Positions 7,721 through 16,170 of a stretch of 64,000 nt of DNA are shown here, piece after piece. Every line of letters starts with the position of its first letter. The first letter of the stretch is position 1. Both the position numbers and the translations under genes were made by a program. The stretch is from Lentzea albidocapillata subsp. violacea (GTDB taxonomy: Bacteria; Actinomycetota; Actinomycetes; Mycobacteriales; Pseudonocardiaceae). The notes under the pieces were generated by a model. It was not told the DNA's origin. It made no database searches and saw nothing but the letters and a program-made list of their open reading frames with translations. The stretch covers positions 62,001 through 126,000 of the forward strand of contig NZ_FNET01000002.1 in NCBI RefSeq assembly GCF_900100275.1, given 5' to 3'.

Positions 7721-9036
7721 AAGCGCTCTCGCTGCGTGACGCGGTGGGTGAGTCCGTGCTCACCCACGACGTCGCGCTCCCGGCGGACCGGATCGCCGCC
7801 GACTTCGCGGCCCGGTACGCGGGAGTACCCGCGACGTCGGTGTCACGCTCCGAACCGACCGTCCGCTACACGGCGACCGGCCACCGGATTCCGGTACTGC
7901 TGGGCATGTACGGCGACGAGGACAGGGTGCGTTCGTGGCTGCCCGGCCTACCCGAACGATCCACAGTGGACGCGGTGGCCAAATTGACGTCCGGCCGGAT
8001 CGCACCGGAACACGTGACCTCGGTTCCGTGTCAGCAGAAGGTCTCGGCGCTGGCGAAGCTGCCGGTGCTGCGCGCCACGCCGCGCGACGCCGGGCCGTTC
8101 CTGACGATGGGCCTGGTGCACGCGGGCGAGGCGCTGTCCGTGCACCGGATGCTCGTGCTCGACGACTCCCGGCTCGCCATCTGGATGGTGCCCGGCCGTC
8201 AGCTCCTGGCGTTGTACCAGCAGTCCGGACGACTGCCGGTGTCGATCAACATCGGTGTTCCCCCGGCCGCGCTGGTGGCCTCGGCGTTGTCGAGTGCCGT
8301 ACTTCCGGCCGGTGCGACCAAACTGGAGCTGGCGGGCGCGCTGGCCGGTGCCCCGATCAGGGTCGCCGACGGCGTCACCCAGCCGGTGCGGGTGCTCGCG
8401 GACTCGGAGATCGTGCTGGAGGGCTACCTCGACGGCACGCTCGCCGACGAGCCGCCACCGGTGTCACTGCCCGAGTTCCTCGGCTACGACGGTGACTCGC
8501 GGGCCGGTCTGCCGGTGATCACCGTGACCGCCGTGACCACCCGCCGCGCCCCGGCCTACCAGGCGGTGATCGGGCCCGGCCGCGAGCAGTCGGTGATCCT
8601 CGGTCTCGCCGGCGCGCTGTCGGTCGCGCTGTCGGGCACCGACGACGACTGGCGGCTGATCGACGACCTGCACTTCACCCCGGCGGGCGGCGGCATGCTC
8701 ACGCTCGCCGTCGCGATCCGCAAGACGTCGTCCACTTCGGACGAACGGCTCGCGCACATCGCCCGGCGGATCTTCACCCAGCACCGGTTCGTGAAGCTGA
8801 TCGTGTTCACCGATCCCGACGTGAACCTGCGCAACCCCGAGGACGTGTGGTGGGCCGTGACGACCCGCTCGAACCTCGGCACGGACTGCACGACGTCCGA
8901 CGGCTTCCGCCCGTTGTCGATGGATCCGTCGCAGGCCGCGGACTGGCGCGGCGGACGCGGCGGCACGACCCGCACGTTCATCGACGCCACCACGCCGTTC
9001 GCACTGTCCGCCACGACCTGCCGGAGCTTCCGTTGA
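7717..9036 (+). CDS. UbiD-family prenylated-FMN decarboxylase
   Basis: UbiD enzymes reversibly decarboxylate aromatic or alpha,beta-unsaturated acids using prenylated FMN. At 439 residues it is somewhat shorter than E. coli UbiD. Recognisable segments are the SINIGVPPAALVASA strand, KLELAGALAGAPI and the region around SEIVLEGYL, which carries active-site acids; the usual EGPFGEF stretch is replaced by a Pro-rich segment ending PEFLGYDGD. The UbiX gene immediately follows, so the cofactor supply is built in. Probably removes a ring or side-chain carboxylate of the tryptophan-like intermediate, much as related clades handle indole- or pyrrole-carboxylates. Start ATG 7717 overlaps the TrpC-like stop. 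Confidence 0.86.
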   Translation: MKALSLRDAVGESVLTHDVALPADRIAADFAARYAGVPATSVSRSEPTVRYTATGHRIPVLLGMYGDEDRVRSWLPGLPERSTVDAVAKLTSGRIAPEHVTSVPCQQKVSALAKLPVLRATPRDAGPFLTMGLVHAGEALSVHRMLVLDDSRLAIWMVPGRQLLALYQQSGRLPVSINIGVPPAALVASALSSAVLPAGATKLELAGALAGAPIRVADGVTQPVRVLADSEIVLEGYLDGTLADEPPPVSLPEFLGYDGDSRAGLPVITVTAVTTRRAPAYQAVIGPGREQSVILGLAGALSVALSGTDDDWRLIDDLHFTPAGGGMLTLAVAIRKTSSTSDERLAHIARRIFTQHRFVKLIVFTDPDVNLRNPEDVWWAVTTRSNLGTDCTTSDGFRPLSMDPSQAADWRGGRGGTTRTFIDATTPFALSATTCRSFR

Positions 9037-9596
9037 GACTCGTCGTCGGGATCACCGGCGCGACCGGCACGATCATCGGAGTGCGGTTGCTCGAGGCGTT
9101 GCGGGAACTGGAGGTCGAGAGCCACCTGGTGCTCAGCCGCTGGGGCCGCGCGACGCTGGAGATGGAAACCGACTTCACGGCCGCCGACGTCCGTGCGCTC
9201 GCCACGGTCTCGTACGGCCCTGGCGACGCGTCCGCGGCGATCGCGAGCGGCTCGTTCCGCACCGACGGCATGATCGTCGTACCGTGCAGCATGAAGACGC
9301 TCGCGGCGGTGCGCACCGGCTACGGCGACGGGCTGATCCCGCGCGCCGCCGACGTCACCCTGAAGGAACGCCGCAAACTCGTGCTGGTGCCGCGCGAACT
9401 GCCGCTCTCCGAGATCCACCTGGAGAACATGCTGGCACTGACCAGGATGGGCGCCGTGATCGCGCCGCCCATGCCCGCGTTCTACACTCGCCCGACCTCG
9501 ATCGACGAGATCATCACGCACATCGTCGCGCGGGTGCTCGACCAGTTCGGCCTCGACCTGCCGGGAGTGCCCCGGTGGACGGGTCCGCCGGACTGA
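9033..9596 (+). CDS. UbiX-like flavin prenyltransferase
   Basis: Makes prenylated FMN from FMN and dimethylallyl phosphate for UbiD-type decarboxylases. The 187-residue protein begins with the Rossmann-like VGITGATGT and has the FMN-binding PCSMKTLAA, the RKLVLVPRELPLSEIHLENM segment and the APPMPAFYTRP loop typical of UbiX. The start is TTG 9033 overlapping the UbiD stop (TTGA). It is the last gene of the trp-like operon. No classic U-tailed terminator was seen directly after it. Confidence 0.93.
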   Translation: MRLVVGITGATGTIIGVRLLEALRELEVESHLVLSRWGRATLEMETDFTAADVRALATVSYGPGDASAAIASGSFRTDGMIVVPCSMKTLAAVRTGYGDGLIPRAADVTLKERRKLVLVPRELPLSEIHLENMLALTRMGAVIAPPMPAFYTRPTSIDEIITHIVARVLDQFGLDLPGVPRWTGPPD

Positions 9597-9759
9597 CTCC
9601 CAGGCCGATCCGGCGGCGGGCCGGGTCATCGCCGTGATCACGGCAACGCAGGCCGGCCTCGTGTCATGGTGGCGCAAGGCCGGCGGACCCGGCGCAAACT
9701 CGCGGCGTGCGGTCGGCAAGACTGATCTCCCGCACACTCGAGAACTGGAGCGCTCCGTC

Positions 9760-10251
9760 ATGAAGTACACCGTTTCGCTGGAGATCGCCCTGCCTCGGGA
9801 GAGGGTGGTCCAGCTGCTCGCCGACCCGGAACACATGCCGAAGTGGCTGCGGGGCCTGGTGCTGCATGAGCCGGTGAGCGGGGTGCACGGACATGTCGGC
9901 ACCAGGTCGCGAGTGGTGATGCGGACGGGGCAGCAGGAGTTCGAGGGCACCGAGACCATCACCCGCCGGGAACCGGTGGACCTGCACGGGATCGCGAGGG
10001 AAGTGGTCGTCCACTACGAACGCGAGATCGTCGGCAAGGGCATGTGGAACGCCGCGCGCGAACGTTTCACCGAAACCGGCCCGGAGACGACGCTCTGGGT
10101 GAGCGAGAACGAGTACCGGTTCAGCGGCTTGCTGATGCGGGTGGTGGGGCTCTTGATGCCCGGCGCCTTCCGCAAGCAGTCGCTCCAGCACATGCAGGAC
10201 TTCAAGGCGTTCGCCGAGCACGGAACGGACGTCCGCGACGCCAAGGACTGA
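9760..10251 (+). CDS. SRPBCC (START-like) family protein
   Basis: Polyketide-cyclase/START-fold protein of 163 residues. The N-terminus (KYTVSLEIALPRERVVQLLADPEHMPKW) is the typical first strand and helix, and a C-terminal helix is rich in aromatic and basic residues (RFSGLLMRVVGLLMPGAF). No catalytic residues can be assigned, so ligand binding is the safe description. ATG 9760 is preceded by TGGAG. It is separated from UbiX by about 160 bases, so it may have its own promoter; membership of the trp-like cluster is uncertain. Confidence 0.75.
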   Translation: MKYTVSLEIALPRERVVQLLADPEHMPKWLRGLVLHEPVSGVHGHVGTRSRVVMRTGQQEFEGTETITRREPVDLHGIAREVVVHYEREIVGKGMWNAARERFTETGPETTLWVSENEYRFSGLLMRVVGLLMPGAFRKQSLQHMQDFKAFAEHGTDVRDAKD

Positions 10252-10361
10252 ACCTGTGCCTTCAAGCCAGCGGGGCCCTGATTGAGGAGTTGTCCCGTCC
10301 GCTCGATGCAGCGCATCCGGGCGGGAGAAGGCGCTGCCTCGGCTAGGTGTACCGACCTGTG

Positions 10362-10406
10362 ACGGTTAGTCGCTGTTAGTGGACGGTTAGCGCGGTTCCC
10401 CAGTCT
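10362..10406 (+). promoter_or_regulatory. candidate SARP-type promoter (three GTTAG direct repeats)
   Basis: GTTAG occurs at 10365, 10375 and 10386, that is every 10-11 bases on one face of the helix; the outer two copies extend to ACGGTTAG. SARP activators bind such direct repeats a short distance upstream of a -10 box. A CAGTCT sequence at 10401 is a possible -10. The site lies about 60-90 bases before the TTG start of the secreted small protein, and a SARP gene is encoded 0.8 kb away. Inference from layout only. Confidence 0.45.
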
Positions 10407-10452
10407 GGTTGACGGAGGCGAGATCGCCTCTTCCTGAGAAGGGGGAGTTCTC

Positions 10453-10860
10453 TTGATTCGCAAAACCCTGACGGTTCTGGCCGGGGCCGCGTTCGCGGCG
10501 TCGCTGGTGTCGATGCCCGCGAACGCGTCCTCCGTCCCGGAGATCACCGAGCCGAGCGGTGACATGTCGGTCGCTGCCTACAGTGACTGCCCTGCGGAAC
10601 GGTTGTGCATCTGGACGGGTCTCAACGGCACGGGTGGGATCGGCATCTTCCGCGTCGGTGACGCCAACCTCGGTGCCGCTCCCGGCCCCAGCGGGCTCAA
10701 CAACAACGCCGAGAGCATGCGGAACCGCACCAGCCAGCGGTGGTGCCACTACGACGGCGCCAACTACACGGCCCTGATGGCGGCCGGTGGGCCTGGTGGC
10801 GGGGCGAACATCCTGCCCGAGTTCCGCAACCGGATCACCTCGTTGCGGGTGTGCCCCTGA
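10453..10860 (+). CDS. secreted Cys-rich small protein, peptidase-inhibitor I36-like
   Basis: 135-residue exported protein. It has a Sec signal peptide (RKT, then a hydrophobic stretch ending SMPANASS), then a mature domain with CPAERLCIWTGLNGTG, an RWCHYDG segment and a C-terminal RITSLRVCP. The CP..R.C.WTG start and late cysteines resemble the I36 / small beta-gamma-crystallin-like secreted family of actinomycetes; protease inhibition is a family suggestion only. The start is TTG 10453 behind an excellent AAGGGGGAG site. Forms a pair with a paralogue 13 bases downstream and lies behind the SARP-like repeats. Confidence 0.75.
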   Translation: MIRKTLTVLAGAAFAASLVSMPANASSVPEITEPSGDMSVAAYSDCPAERLCIWTGLNGTGGIGIFRVGDANLGAAPGPSGLNNNAESMRNRTSQRWCHYDGANYTALMAAGGPGGGANILPEFRNRITSLRVCP

Positions 10861-10873
10861 CCGGAGGTGAGTC

Positions 10874-11239
10874 GTGCCGGCCAGCAGAGCAGCAGCGCTC
10901 GTGGCCGGCGCGGTGATGGCGGGGTCGCTGTTCGCAGCGGCCCCTGCCGTCGCCGGGCCGGTGTCGTCCGCCGCGTGGAATGACTGTCCCGCGAACCGGT
11001 TCTGCATGTGGACCGGTGTCAGCGGCACGGCGCGGATCATCATCCTCCGCGTCGGTGACCCCGACCTGGGCGTCCCAGGCCCCCGGCCTGAGGTCAGGAG
11101 TGCGTACAACCGCACCGCCGCGCCATGGTGCCTGTATGGGCGGAACAACTACGTGGACCTCATCGCCGTCGTGGACCCTGGCGGTCGGGGGAACCTCCCG
11201 CCGGGCGCCCGCGTGGCATCGGTGCGGCCCTGCCCTTAG
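10874..11239 (+). CDS. secreted small protein, paralogue of the upstream I36-like protein
   Basis: 121 residues. Signal peptide ending near AAPAVAGP, then CPANRFCMWTGVSGTARI, a WCLYGRNNYVDL segment and C-terminal VASVRPCP. It aligns with the neighbour over the Cys-framed core, including the RVGD.(D/N)LG strand, so the pair is a tandem duplication. Starts at GTG 10874 after GGAGG. It runs tail-to-tail into the SARP gene with only 9 bases between the stops. Confidence 0.72.
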   Translation: MPASRAAALVAGAVMAGSLFAAAPAVAGPVSSAAWNDCPANRFCMWTGVSGTARIIILRVGDPDLGVPGPRPEVRSAYNRTAAPWCLYGRNNYVDLIAVVDPGGRGNLPPGARVASVRPCP

Positions 11240-11248
11240 GCACCGGAA

Positions 11249-13225
11249 TCAGCCGTCGTTGTGTCCGCGGTGGTCGAAATACCGCTGGCACAACGAGTCC
11301 AGTTCCCAGGCGTGTTCGGCCATGCCGCGTACCGTCGCTGTCTCGACCACGGCCTGCAGTGTCGGCAGTTCGGTGTCGAACCACGCGACCGGGTCGCAGG
11401 CATCAGGCACCGTGCCGGAAGCGGATTTCAGCCCGTCCGCGGGCAGCCGGGCGGCCATCGACTCCGCCATCGCGAGACAGGCGCCGACCGCGCGGGTGAG
11501 CACGGCGCCCTGCTCGGGTTCGGCCTGTTCGGCGGCGAAGCAGCGCAACAGGTCGTGCATGCCGTAACGAATCGTGGTGCCGTCGCCGGCGGTGCTCACC
11601 AGGTGCCAGCTGACGAGGTCTTCCAGCACCCGTTCCGCACCGGTCTGCTCGATGTCCAGCAGTGCGGCCGCGAGCCAGCCGGGCACCGTGGTGGCGGGCA
11701 GCAGACCCAGGCGGCGGAACAACATCTGGTGCGACTGCGACAGCTGCCGGTAGCTCGCGTCGAAGCTCGCCCGCACGCCGAGGTCGCCCGCCTCCAGCCA
11801 GTCGAGCCTGGTGCGTTCGTCGGCGAGGCGGGCGGCCAGGTCGTCGACCGTCCAGTGTGGATGGTCGAGCAGCAGCGCGCCCGCGATTCGCAACGCCAGC
11901 GGCAACCCGCCGCAGTGCGCCACCAGCGCGTCGCCCGGTGGCACTCCGACGATGTTGGTCAGCAGCTCGGCTGACTCGGCGGCGTCGAGCAGGCCCAGCC
12001 GCACCAGTCGCGCGCCCTCCAGCTCGCCGAGCGTGCGCCTGCTCGTCACCAGCACCGCACAGCCGGGTTCGGCCGGCACGAACGGCCGCACCTGGCGCGC
12101 GTCGGCCGCGTTGTCGACGACCAGCAGCACCTCCCGTCCGGCCAGCAGGTCCCGCAGCAGTGCCGAGCATTCGTCCTCTGCGGCGGGCACGAGGTCGGCG
12201 GGTACCCCGAGCGCGCGCAGGAACTGCTGCAGCACCGCCATCGTGTCGTCGCCGCGCAACGTCGCGAAGAGCTGACCGTCCGGAAAACGCTCGCGCACCC
12301 GGTGCGCCAGCTGCACGACGAGCGCCGTCTTGCCGAGCCCCGCGGCGCCCGAGACGACGACGAGCGGTCCGTGTTCCCGGCGCGGCGCGGTGAGCACGTC
12401 CGCCAGCTCGGTGAGCAACTCCTCGCGACTGACGAAGTCGGGCAGCGCCGGTGGCAGCTGGCGCGGTTGATGTGCCTTGCGCGGCAACGGCAACGCGGGC
12501 CGCGCGACCGGTTCGCCGCGCAGGATGCGGGCGTGCAGCGCGCGTAGTTGCTCCGACGGTTCGACGCCCAGCTCGTCCACCATGGTGCGGCGGAACGCGA
12601 GGAACACGTCGAGCGCCTCCGGCACCCGGCCGCGCCGTGCCAGCGCGGTCATCAGCTGGGCGCGTACCCGTTCGCGCAGCGGATGCGCGGCCGCGGCGGC
12701 GGTGAGCTCGCCGATCAGGTCGGCGGTGCCGCCGAGCATGAGGTCGGCGTCGACGCGCTCCTCCAGCACCGTCATCCGCAGCTCTTCGAGCTGCGCGGCG
12801 ACCGGCTCGGTGAGGTGCACGTCGGCGGGACCGCGCCAGCGGCCGAGCGCCTCGCGCAACCTCGTAGCCCCCAACGCCACGTCACCGCCCGCGATCAACC
12901 CGCGCGCGGCGGCCAGGTCCTGCCGTACCAGCTCGACATCGAGCTCCGCCGCAGCGGCACGCAACACGTACCCCGTGGCCGCGGTCGCGATCCGCTCCTT
13001 GCCGAGCACCCGCCGCAGCCGGGAGATGATGCCCTGCAACTGCACCTTCGCCGACGGCGGCGGCACCTCACCCCACAGCTCGTCGAACATCCGGCCGACC
13101 GGCACGACCTCGTTCGCGTGCCATACGAGCAACGCGAGCACCGTGCGCATCTGCGGTGTGCCCACAGCGACCTCGGCACCGTCGCATTCCACCCGAAACG
13201 CTCCGAGCAGTCCGAAAGACCACAT
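11249..13225 (-). CDS. SARP/AfsR-family transcriptional regulator with NB-ARC domain
   Basis: 658-residue regulator. An N-terminal OmpR-type winged helix (about 1-95; FGLLGAFRVECDG, QMRTVLALLVWHANEVV), a bacterial transcriptional activation domain (about 95-250; LREALGRWRGPA, ALARRGRVPEALDVF), then an NB-ARC NTPase with Walker A GAAGLGKTALVVQ, a Walker B-like EVLLVVDNA and the CGGLPLALRIAG motif, and a helical C-terminal part. ATG 13225 follows GGGGGAGGTACTGGGG and begins just at the winged helix, so longer starts were rejected. SARPs activate secondary-metabolite genes through direct repeats; the nearest such repeats are upstream of the I36-like pair. It could also control the trp-like operon, but nothing in sequence shows that. 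Confidence 0.92.
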   Translation of the reverse strand: MWSFGLLGAFRVECDGAEVAVGTPQMRTVLALLVWHANEVVPVGRMFDELWGEVPPPSAKVQLQGIISRLRRVLGKERIATAATGYVLRAAAAELDVELVRQDLAAARGLIAGGDVALGATRLREALGRWRGPADVHLTEPVAAQLEELRMTVLEERVDADLMLGGTADLIGELTAAAAAHPLRERVRAQLMTALARRGRVPEALDVFLAFRRTMVDELGVEPSEQLRALHARILRGEPVARPALPLPRKAHQPRQLPPALPDFVSREELLTELADVLTAPRREHGPLVVVSGAAGLGKTALVVQLAHRVRERFPDGQLFATLRGDDTMAVLQQFLRALGVPADLVPAAEDECSALLRDLLAGREVLLVVDNAADARQVRPFVPAEPGCAVLVTSRRTLGELEGARLVRLGLLDAAESAELLTNIVGVPPGDALVAHCGGLPLALRIAGALLLDHPHWTVDDLAARLADERTRLDWLEAGDLGVRASFDASYRQLSQSHQMLFRRLGLLPATTVPGWLAAALLDIEQTGAERVLEDLVSWHLVSTAGDGTTIRYGMHDLLRCFAAEQAEPEQGAVLTRAVGACLAMAESMAARLPADGLKSASGTVPDACDPVAWFDTELPTLQAVVETATVRGMAEHAWELDSLCQRYFDHRGHNDG

Positions 13226-13635
13226 CCCCAGTACCTCCCCCGCCGTCAGGGTGACACAGGGGCCGATACCGCCGCGAGAGATTCGATCGGATCCAAAGTC
13301 TCGCACGCGAGCGCTCGCACAGAATGGTCGTGGGCAATTCAGCCGCGTTTCGCTTGACATGGCAATTGTACTGAGTTTTGTTGGAGGCAGCCGACTTCAC
13401 GTCTGGCGGAGTGAGTGCAGGCGCAATCACATCACACACCCGCGTGAAGTATTACCACCAAATTCAATTGAACCTTTTACCATCTTGACGACCGGTTTGT
13501 TAGCGATAACACTGCCCTGGCGGCGACACGCACCCGCACTGCCAGGCGAAACGCCGAAGACGTGACCTCGGTGAAGGTTGACGTGGGCCGCCTGCGCGAC
13601 AGCCACGTCCGACCCTCACCAAGGCGGGATCGCCA
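13226..13635. other. 410-base non-coding gap with lower-GC promoter region
   Basis: The stretch 13340-13510 is visibly AT-richer than its surroundings and lies between the divergent SARP (-) and SNase-like (+) genes. It contains the 10-base palindrome TTCAATTGAA at 13463-13472, TTGACA at 13355 and GTTAGCGATAAC at 13500-13511. Promoters for both genes are expected here, but I cannot fix their -10/-35 boxes. Confidence 0.4.
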
Positions 13636-14490
13636 TTGCCCAGCTCACCATCGATGATCTGTCCAGGGTTCGTCCGCCGCTCCTGGTGGCGCTCCAGCCA
13701 GGGCGCTCGGCTCGCGCTGGCCGGCCTGGGCGTCGTCACCACGGTCGCCACCACGGGAGCGATCGCCTTCAACGGTGTTGTGGTGCCGGGACGGCACGGA
13801 AGCCCCGGCCTGGAAGCGAACCTGCGCAGAGGTGACTCCGTCGAGGTGACTGTCCACAAGGTGTCCGAAGTGGACTCTTTCGAGGGTGTGGAGCCCGGTA
13901 CCGGCCTCTTCGTCCGGGCCCGCGTCGCCGGAGTGCGCCCGGTCGGCGACTGCTGGCGGGCGGAGTCCCGTGCTGCCGCCCAGAACCTGTTGCTCGGCAA
14001 GGACGTGCGGCTCGTCATGAGGAGGGACGACGGTTCCGGCGGTGATCAGATCATGGTCGACGTCCTGCTGCCCGACGGCGAGGACTACGCACGGACCATC
14101 GTGCACGACGGCGCGGCGCCCGCGGATCCGGCGGCCCGCGAAGACCTCGCGACGGTCGAGTCCGACGCTCGCCACGACCGCCGTGGTGTGTGGGCGACCA
14201 GCTGTGATCCCGGCGGAACGAACGTGACGGCGACCAGCGCGCCTTCGTCGTCCGCGCAGACCACAACCACGACCACCACCGCGACAACCGTTCCAGCGCC
14301 GGCGGCGTCTCCCCCGCCGCGGTCATCGTCGGCGCCGGCGTCTACCGCGCCGCCTGACGATCTGTGGGACGACATCCTGAGAGGCGGACGGTGTACCACC
14401 GAAGGTGAGCGGCGGACATCCTTCACGGGCAGGGAGATGGTGTGCGTCCGCAACCAGAAGGACGAACTGAGGTGGCGGCGTGAGAAGTGA
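13636..14490 (+). CDS. membrane-anchored SNase-fold protein, probably not a nuclease
   Basis: 284 residues. There is one N-terminal hydrophobic segment (ARLALAGLGVVTTVATTGAIAF), then a staphylococcal-nuclease-like OB region (about 65-190; VEVTVHKVSEVDSF, FVRARVAGVRPVGDCW, ESRAAAQNLLLGKDVRLV, DYARTIVHDGAAP, DRRGVW), a Thr/Ser/Pro-rich linker and a short C-terminal basic domain with two cysteines. The SNase catalytic Arg/Glu positions are not preserved (PE of the vRl.GIdaPE motif is PV), so nucleic-acid cleavage is doubtful. The start is uncertain: TTG 13636 or ATG 13654. Overlaps the next gene by 11 bases. Confidence 0.65.
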   Translation: MPSSPSMICPGFVRRSWWRSSQGARLALAGLGVVTTVATTGAIAFNGVVVPGRHGSPGLEANLRRGDSVEVTVHKVSEVDSFEGVEPGTGLFVRARVAGVRPVGDCWRAESRAAAQNLLLGKDVRLVMRRDDGSGGDQIMVDVLLPDGEDYARTIVHDGAAPADPAAREDLATVESDARHDRRGVWATSCDPGGTNVTATSAPSSSAQTTTTTTTATTVPAPAASPPPRSSSAPASTAPPDDLWDDILRGGRCTTEGERRTSFTGREMVCVRNQKDELRWRREK

Positions 14491-14992
14491 GGATCGGGTC
14501 GATCTGTTCGCCGAGCCGATCGACGTCGAGCCGGCACCACGTCTGGAGGACGGCAGGCCGCCGCGCGGGCTGACGGCGCAGGGCTGGGTCCGCACGACCG
14601 GCTGGCTCCAGGTCGGCGACCGGCCGGTGAGTTCCGCCTGCGTCGCCGCGGCGGTCGGGTTCCTGTGGGCGCCGATCGTCGCGGTCACGCTGATGGCCGC
14701 GTTCCCGGTCGCGGCCGGGATTCTGGTGGTCACCGCTCCGGCGGTGTCCGGTGCGGCGTGGTGGTTCTTCACCACCTGGGTGAGGCCTGCGTCGTCCGCA
14801 CGGAACATCGGGCTGAAGCGCGCGAGCGATCTGTTCGCAGGGGACGTCGTCCGGCTGTACGGCTCGATCGGGCCGGTCGGCAGGGTGACCGCGGTGGTGC
14901 GCGACAACAACGTCCGGGTGGACTTCCACGGCGGAGGGCGTCAGACCTGGGCTCCCTCGCGCGTTGTGCACGTCGCGGAGCTGCTCAGCTGA
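14480..14992 (+). CDS. two-TM membrane protein of unknown function
   Basis: 170 residues. A charged N-terminus, two adjacent membrane segments (about 52-76 and 78-97; ACVAAAVGFLWAPIVAVTLM and VAAGILVVTAPAVSGAAWWFF), and a soluble C-terminal domain with a small beta-rich SH3/KOW-like pattern (LFAGDVVRLYGSIGPVGRVTAVV.DN.VRVDF). GTG start overlapping the SNase-like gene, so the two are probably co-translated. No function can be assigned. Confidence 0.65.
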   Translation: MRSEDRVDLFAEPIDVEPAPRLEDGRPPRGLTAQGWVRTTGWLQVGDRPVSSACVAAAVGFLWAPIVAVTLMAAFPVAAGILVVTAPAVSGAAWWFFTTWVRPASSARNIGLKRASDLFAGDVVRLYGSIGPVGRVTAVVRDNNVRVDFHGGGRQTWAPSRVVHVAELLS

Positions 14993-15051
14993 CCTACAGG
15001 GCACCGCCGGCCGGTTTTGACGGCACGACCGGCAACGATCACGATGTCGGC

Positions 15052-16074
15052 GTGACACGTCGATCTTCCACCACGCCGAGCATCCGTGATGTCGCGGCGA
15101 CCGCCGGGGTTTCGTACCAGACCGTGTCACGGGTGCTCAACGACTCGCCGCGGGTGAACGCCGACACGCGCAGCCACGTGCTCGAGGTCATCGCACGGCT
15201 GGGTTACCGCCCCAACCGGGCCGCTCGCGCGCTGGGGTCGGGGCGGTCGAACTCGGTGACGGTGGTGACTGCCAACACCACCCTCTACGGGTACGCCGCG
15301 ACGTTGCAGGGGATCGAGGAGGCCGCGCGGTCGGAGGGGTTCGCCGTCGGTGTCCGGGTCGTGGAGTCGGACGGTCCGGCAGACGTCCGGCACGCGGTCG
15401 AGCACGTGAGCGATCCCGACGCGGGTGGCGTCGTGGTGATCGCGTTCGACACCGCGGGCGCGGAGGTGCTGCGCGCGTTGCCGGCGAAGGTTCCCGCCGT
15501 GGCCGCCACCGAGGCCGGTGGGCTCACCGGTGTCTCGCGTTCGATGATCTTCCTCGACGAACGGCAGGCGGCCGCGGACGCGACAAGACACCTGCTGAAC
15601 CTGGGGCACCACACGGTGCACCACGTCGCGATCCCGTCGGAGAGCGGCACGAGTGCCCGCCGGGCGGGGTGGCGTACCGCGCTGGAGGACGCGGGGGCGC
15701 TCGTTCCCGAGGTGCTCACGGCCGGCTGGGACGTCCGGTCGGCCTACGAGGCTGGTGTGCGGCTGGCGGCCGAACGGGCGGTCACGGCGGTGTTGTGCGG
15801 CAACGACGACACGGCGCTGGCGGTGCGTCGCGCGCTCTACGAAGCGGGCAGGGACGTGCCGGGAGACGTCAGCATCATCGGTTTCGACGACGTGCCCGGC
15901 GCCGCGTACTGGACACCGGCCCTGACGACCGTGCGGATGGACTTCGTCGCGCTCGGACGAGCCTGCCTGACGGCCATCGCCGCCGAGCTGGCAGGCGAAC
16001 CACAGCCGCCGGTCGCGCTCTCGCCGCCTTCGCTCGTGGTTCGCGAGTCCACTGCACCCAGGCGTAACAACTAG
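15052..16074 (+). CDS. LacI-family transcriptional regulator
   Basis: 340 residues with an N-terminal LacI helix-turn-helix (SIRDVAATAGVSYQTVSRVL), hinge helix (RPNRAARALGSGRS) and a periplasmic-binding-like effector domain with the conserved IIGFDDVPGAAYWTPALTTV near the end. GTG 15052 places the start 10 residues before the HTH; longer in-frame extensions have no similarity. It is upstream of and co-oriented with the alpha-galactosidase/ABC transporter genes, with a palindrome in the gap, so it is most likely their galactoside-responsive repressor. Confidence 0.93.
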   Translation: MTRRSSTTPSIRDVAATAGVSYQTVSRVLNDSPRVNADTRSHVLEVIARLGYRPNRAARALGSGRSNSVTVVTANTTLYGYAATLQGIEEAARSEGFAVGVRVVESDGPADVRHAVEHVSDPDAGGVVVIAFDTAGAEVLRALPAKVPAVAATEAGGLTGVSRSMIFLDERQAAADATRHLLNLGHHTVHHVAIPSESGTSARRAGWRTALEDAGALVPEVLTAGWDVRSAYEAGVRLAAERAVTAVLCGNDDTALAVRRALYEAGRDVPGDVSIIGFDDVPGAAYWTPALTTVRMDFVALGRACLTAIAAELAGEPQPPVALSPPSLVVRESTAPRRNN

Positions 16075-16125
16075 GTAACGCGCTCTTTCCACGTCGGCAT
16101 GTTAACGCTCACACTGTGCCGACGA

Positions 16126-16139
16126 TGTGACCGGTCACA
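16126..16139. promoter_or_regulatory. candidate LacI-family operator
   Basis: Perfect 14-base palindrome TGTGACCGGTCACA in the 96-base gap between the LacI-type gene and the GH36 gene, about 31 bases before the GTG start. A second possible site lies at 16100 (TGTTAACGCTCACA), which resembles one arm of LacI-type operators. Both are placed to block transcription of the galactoside operon. Confidence 0.5.
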
Positions 16140-16170
16140 CAAAGTTGACCAGCGGAAATGAGGGCCCACT

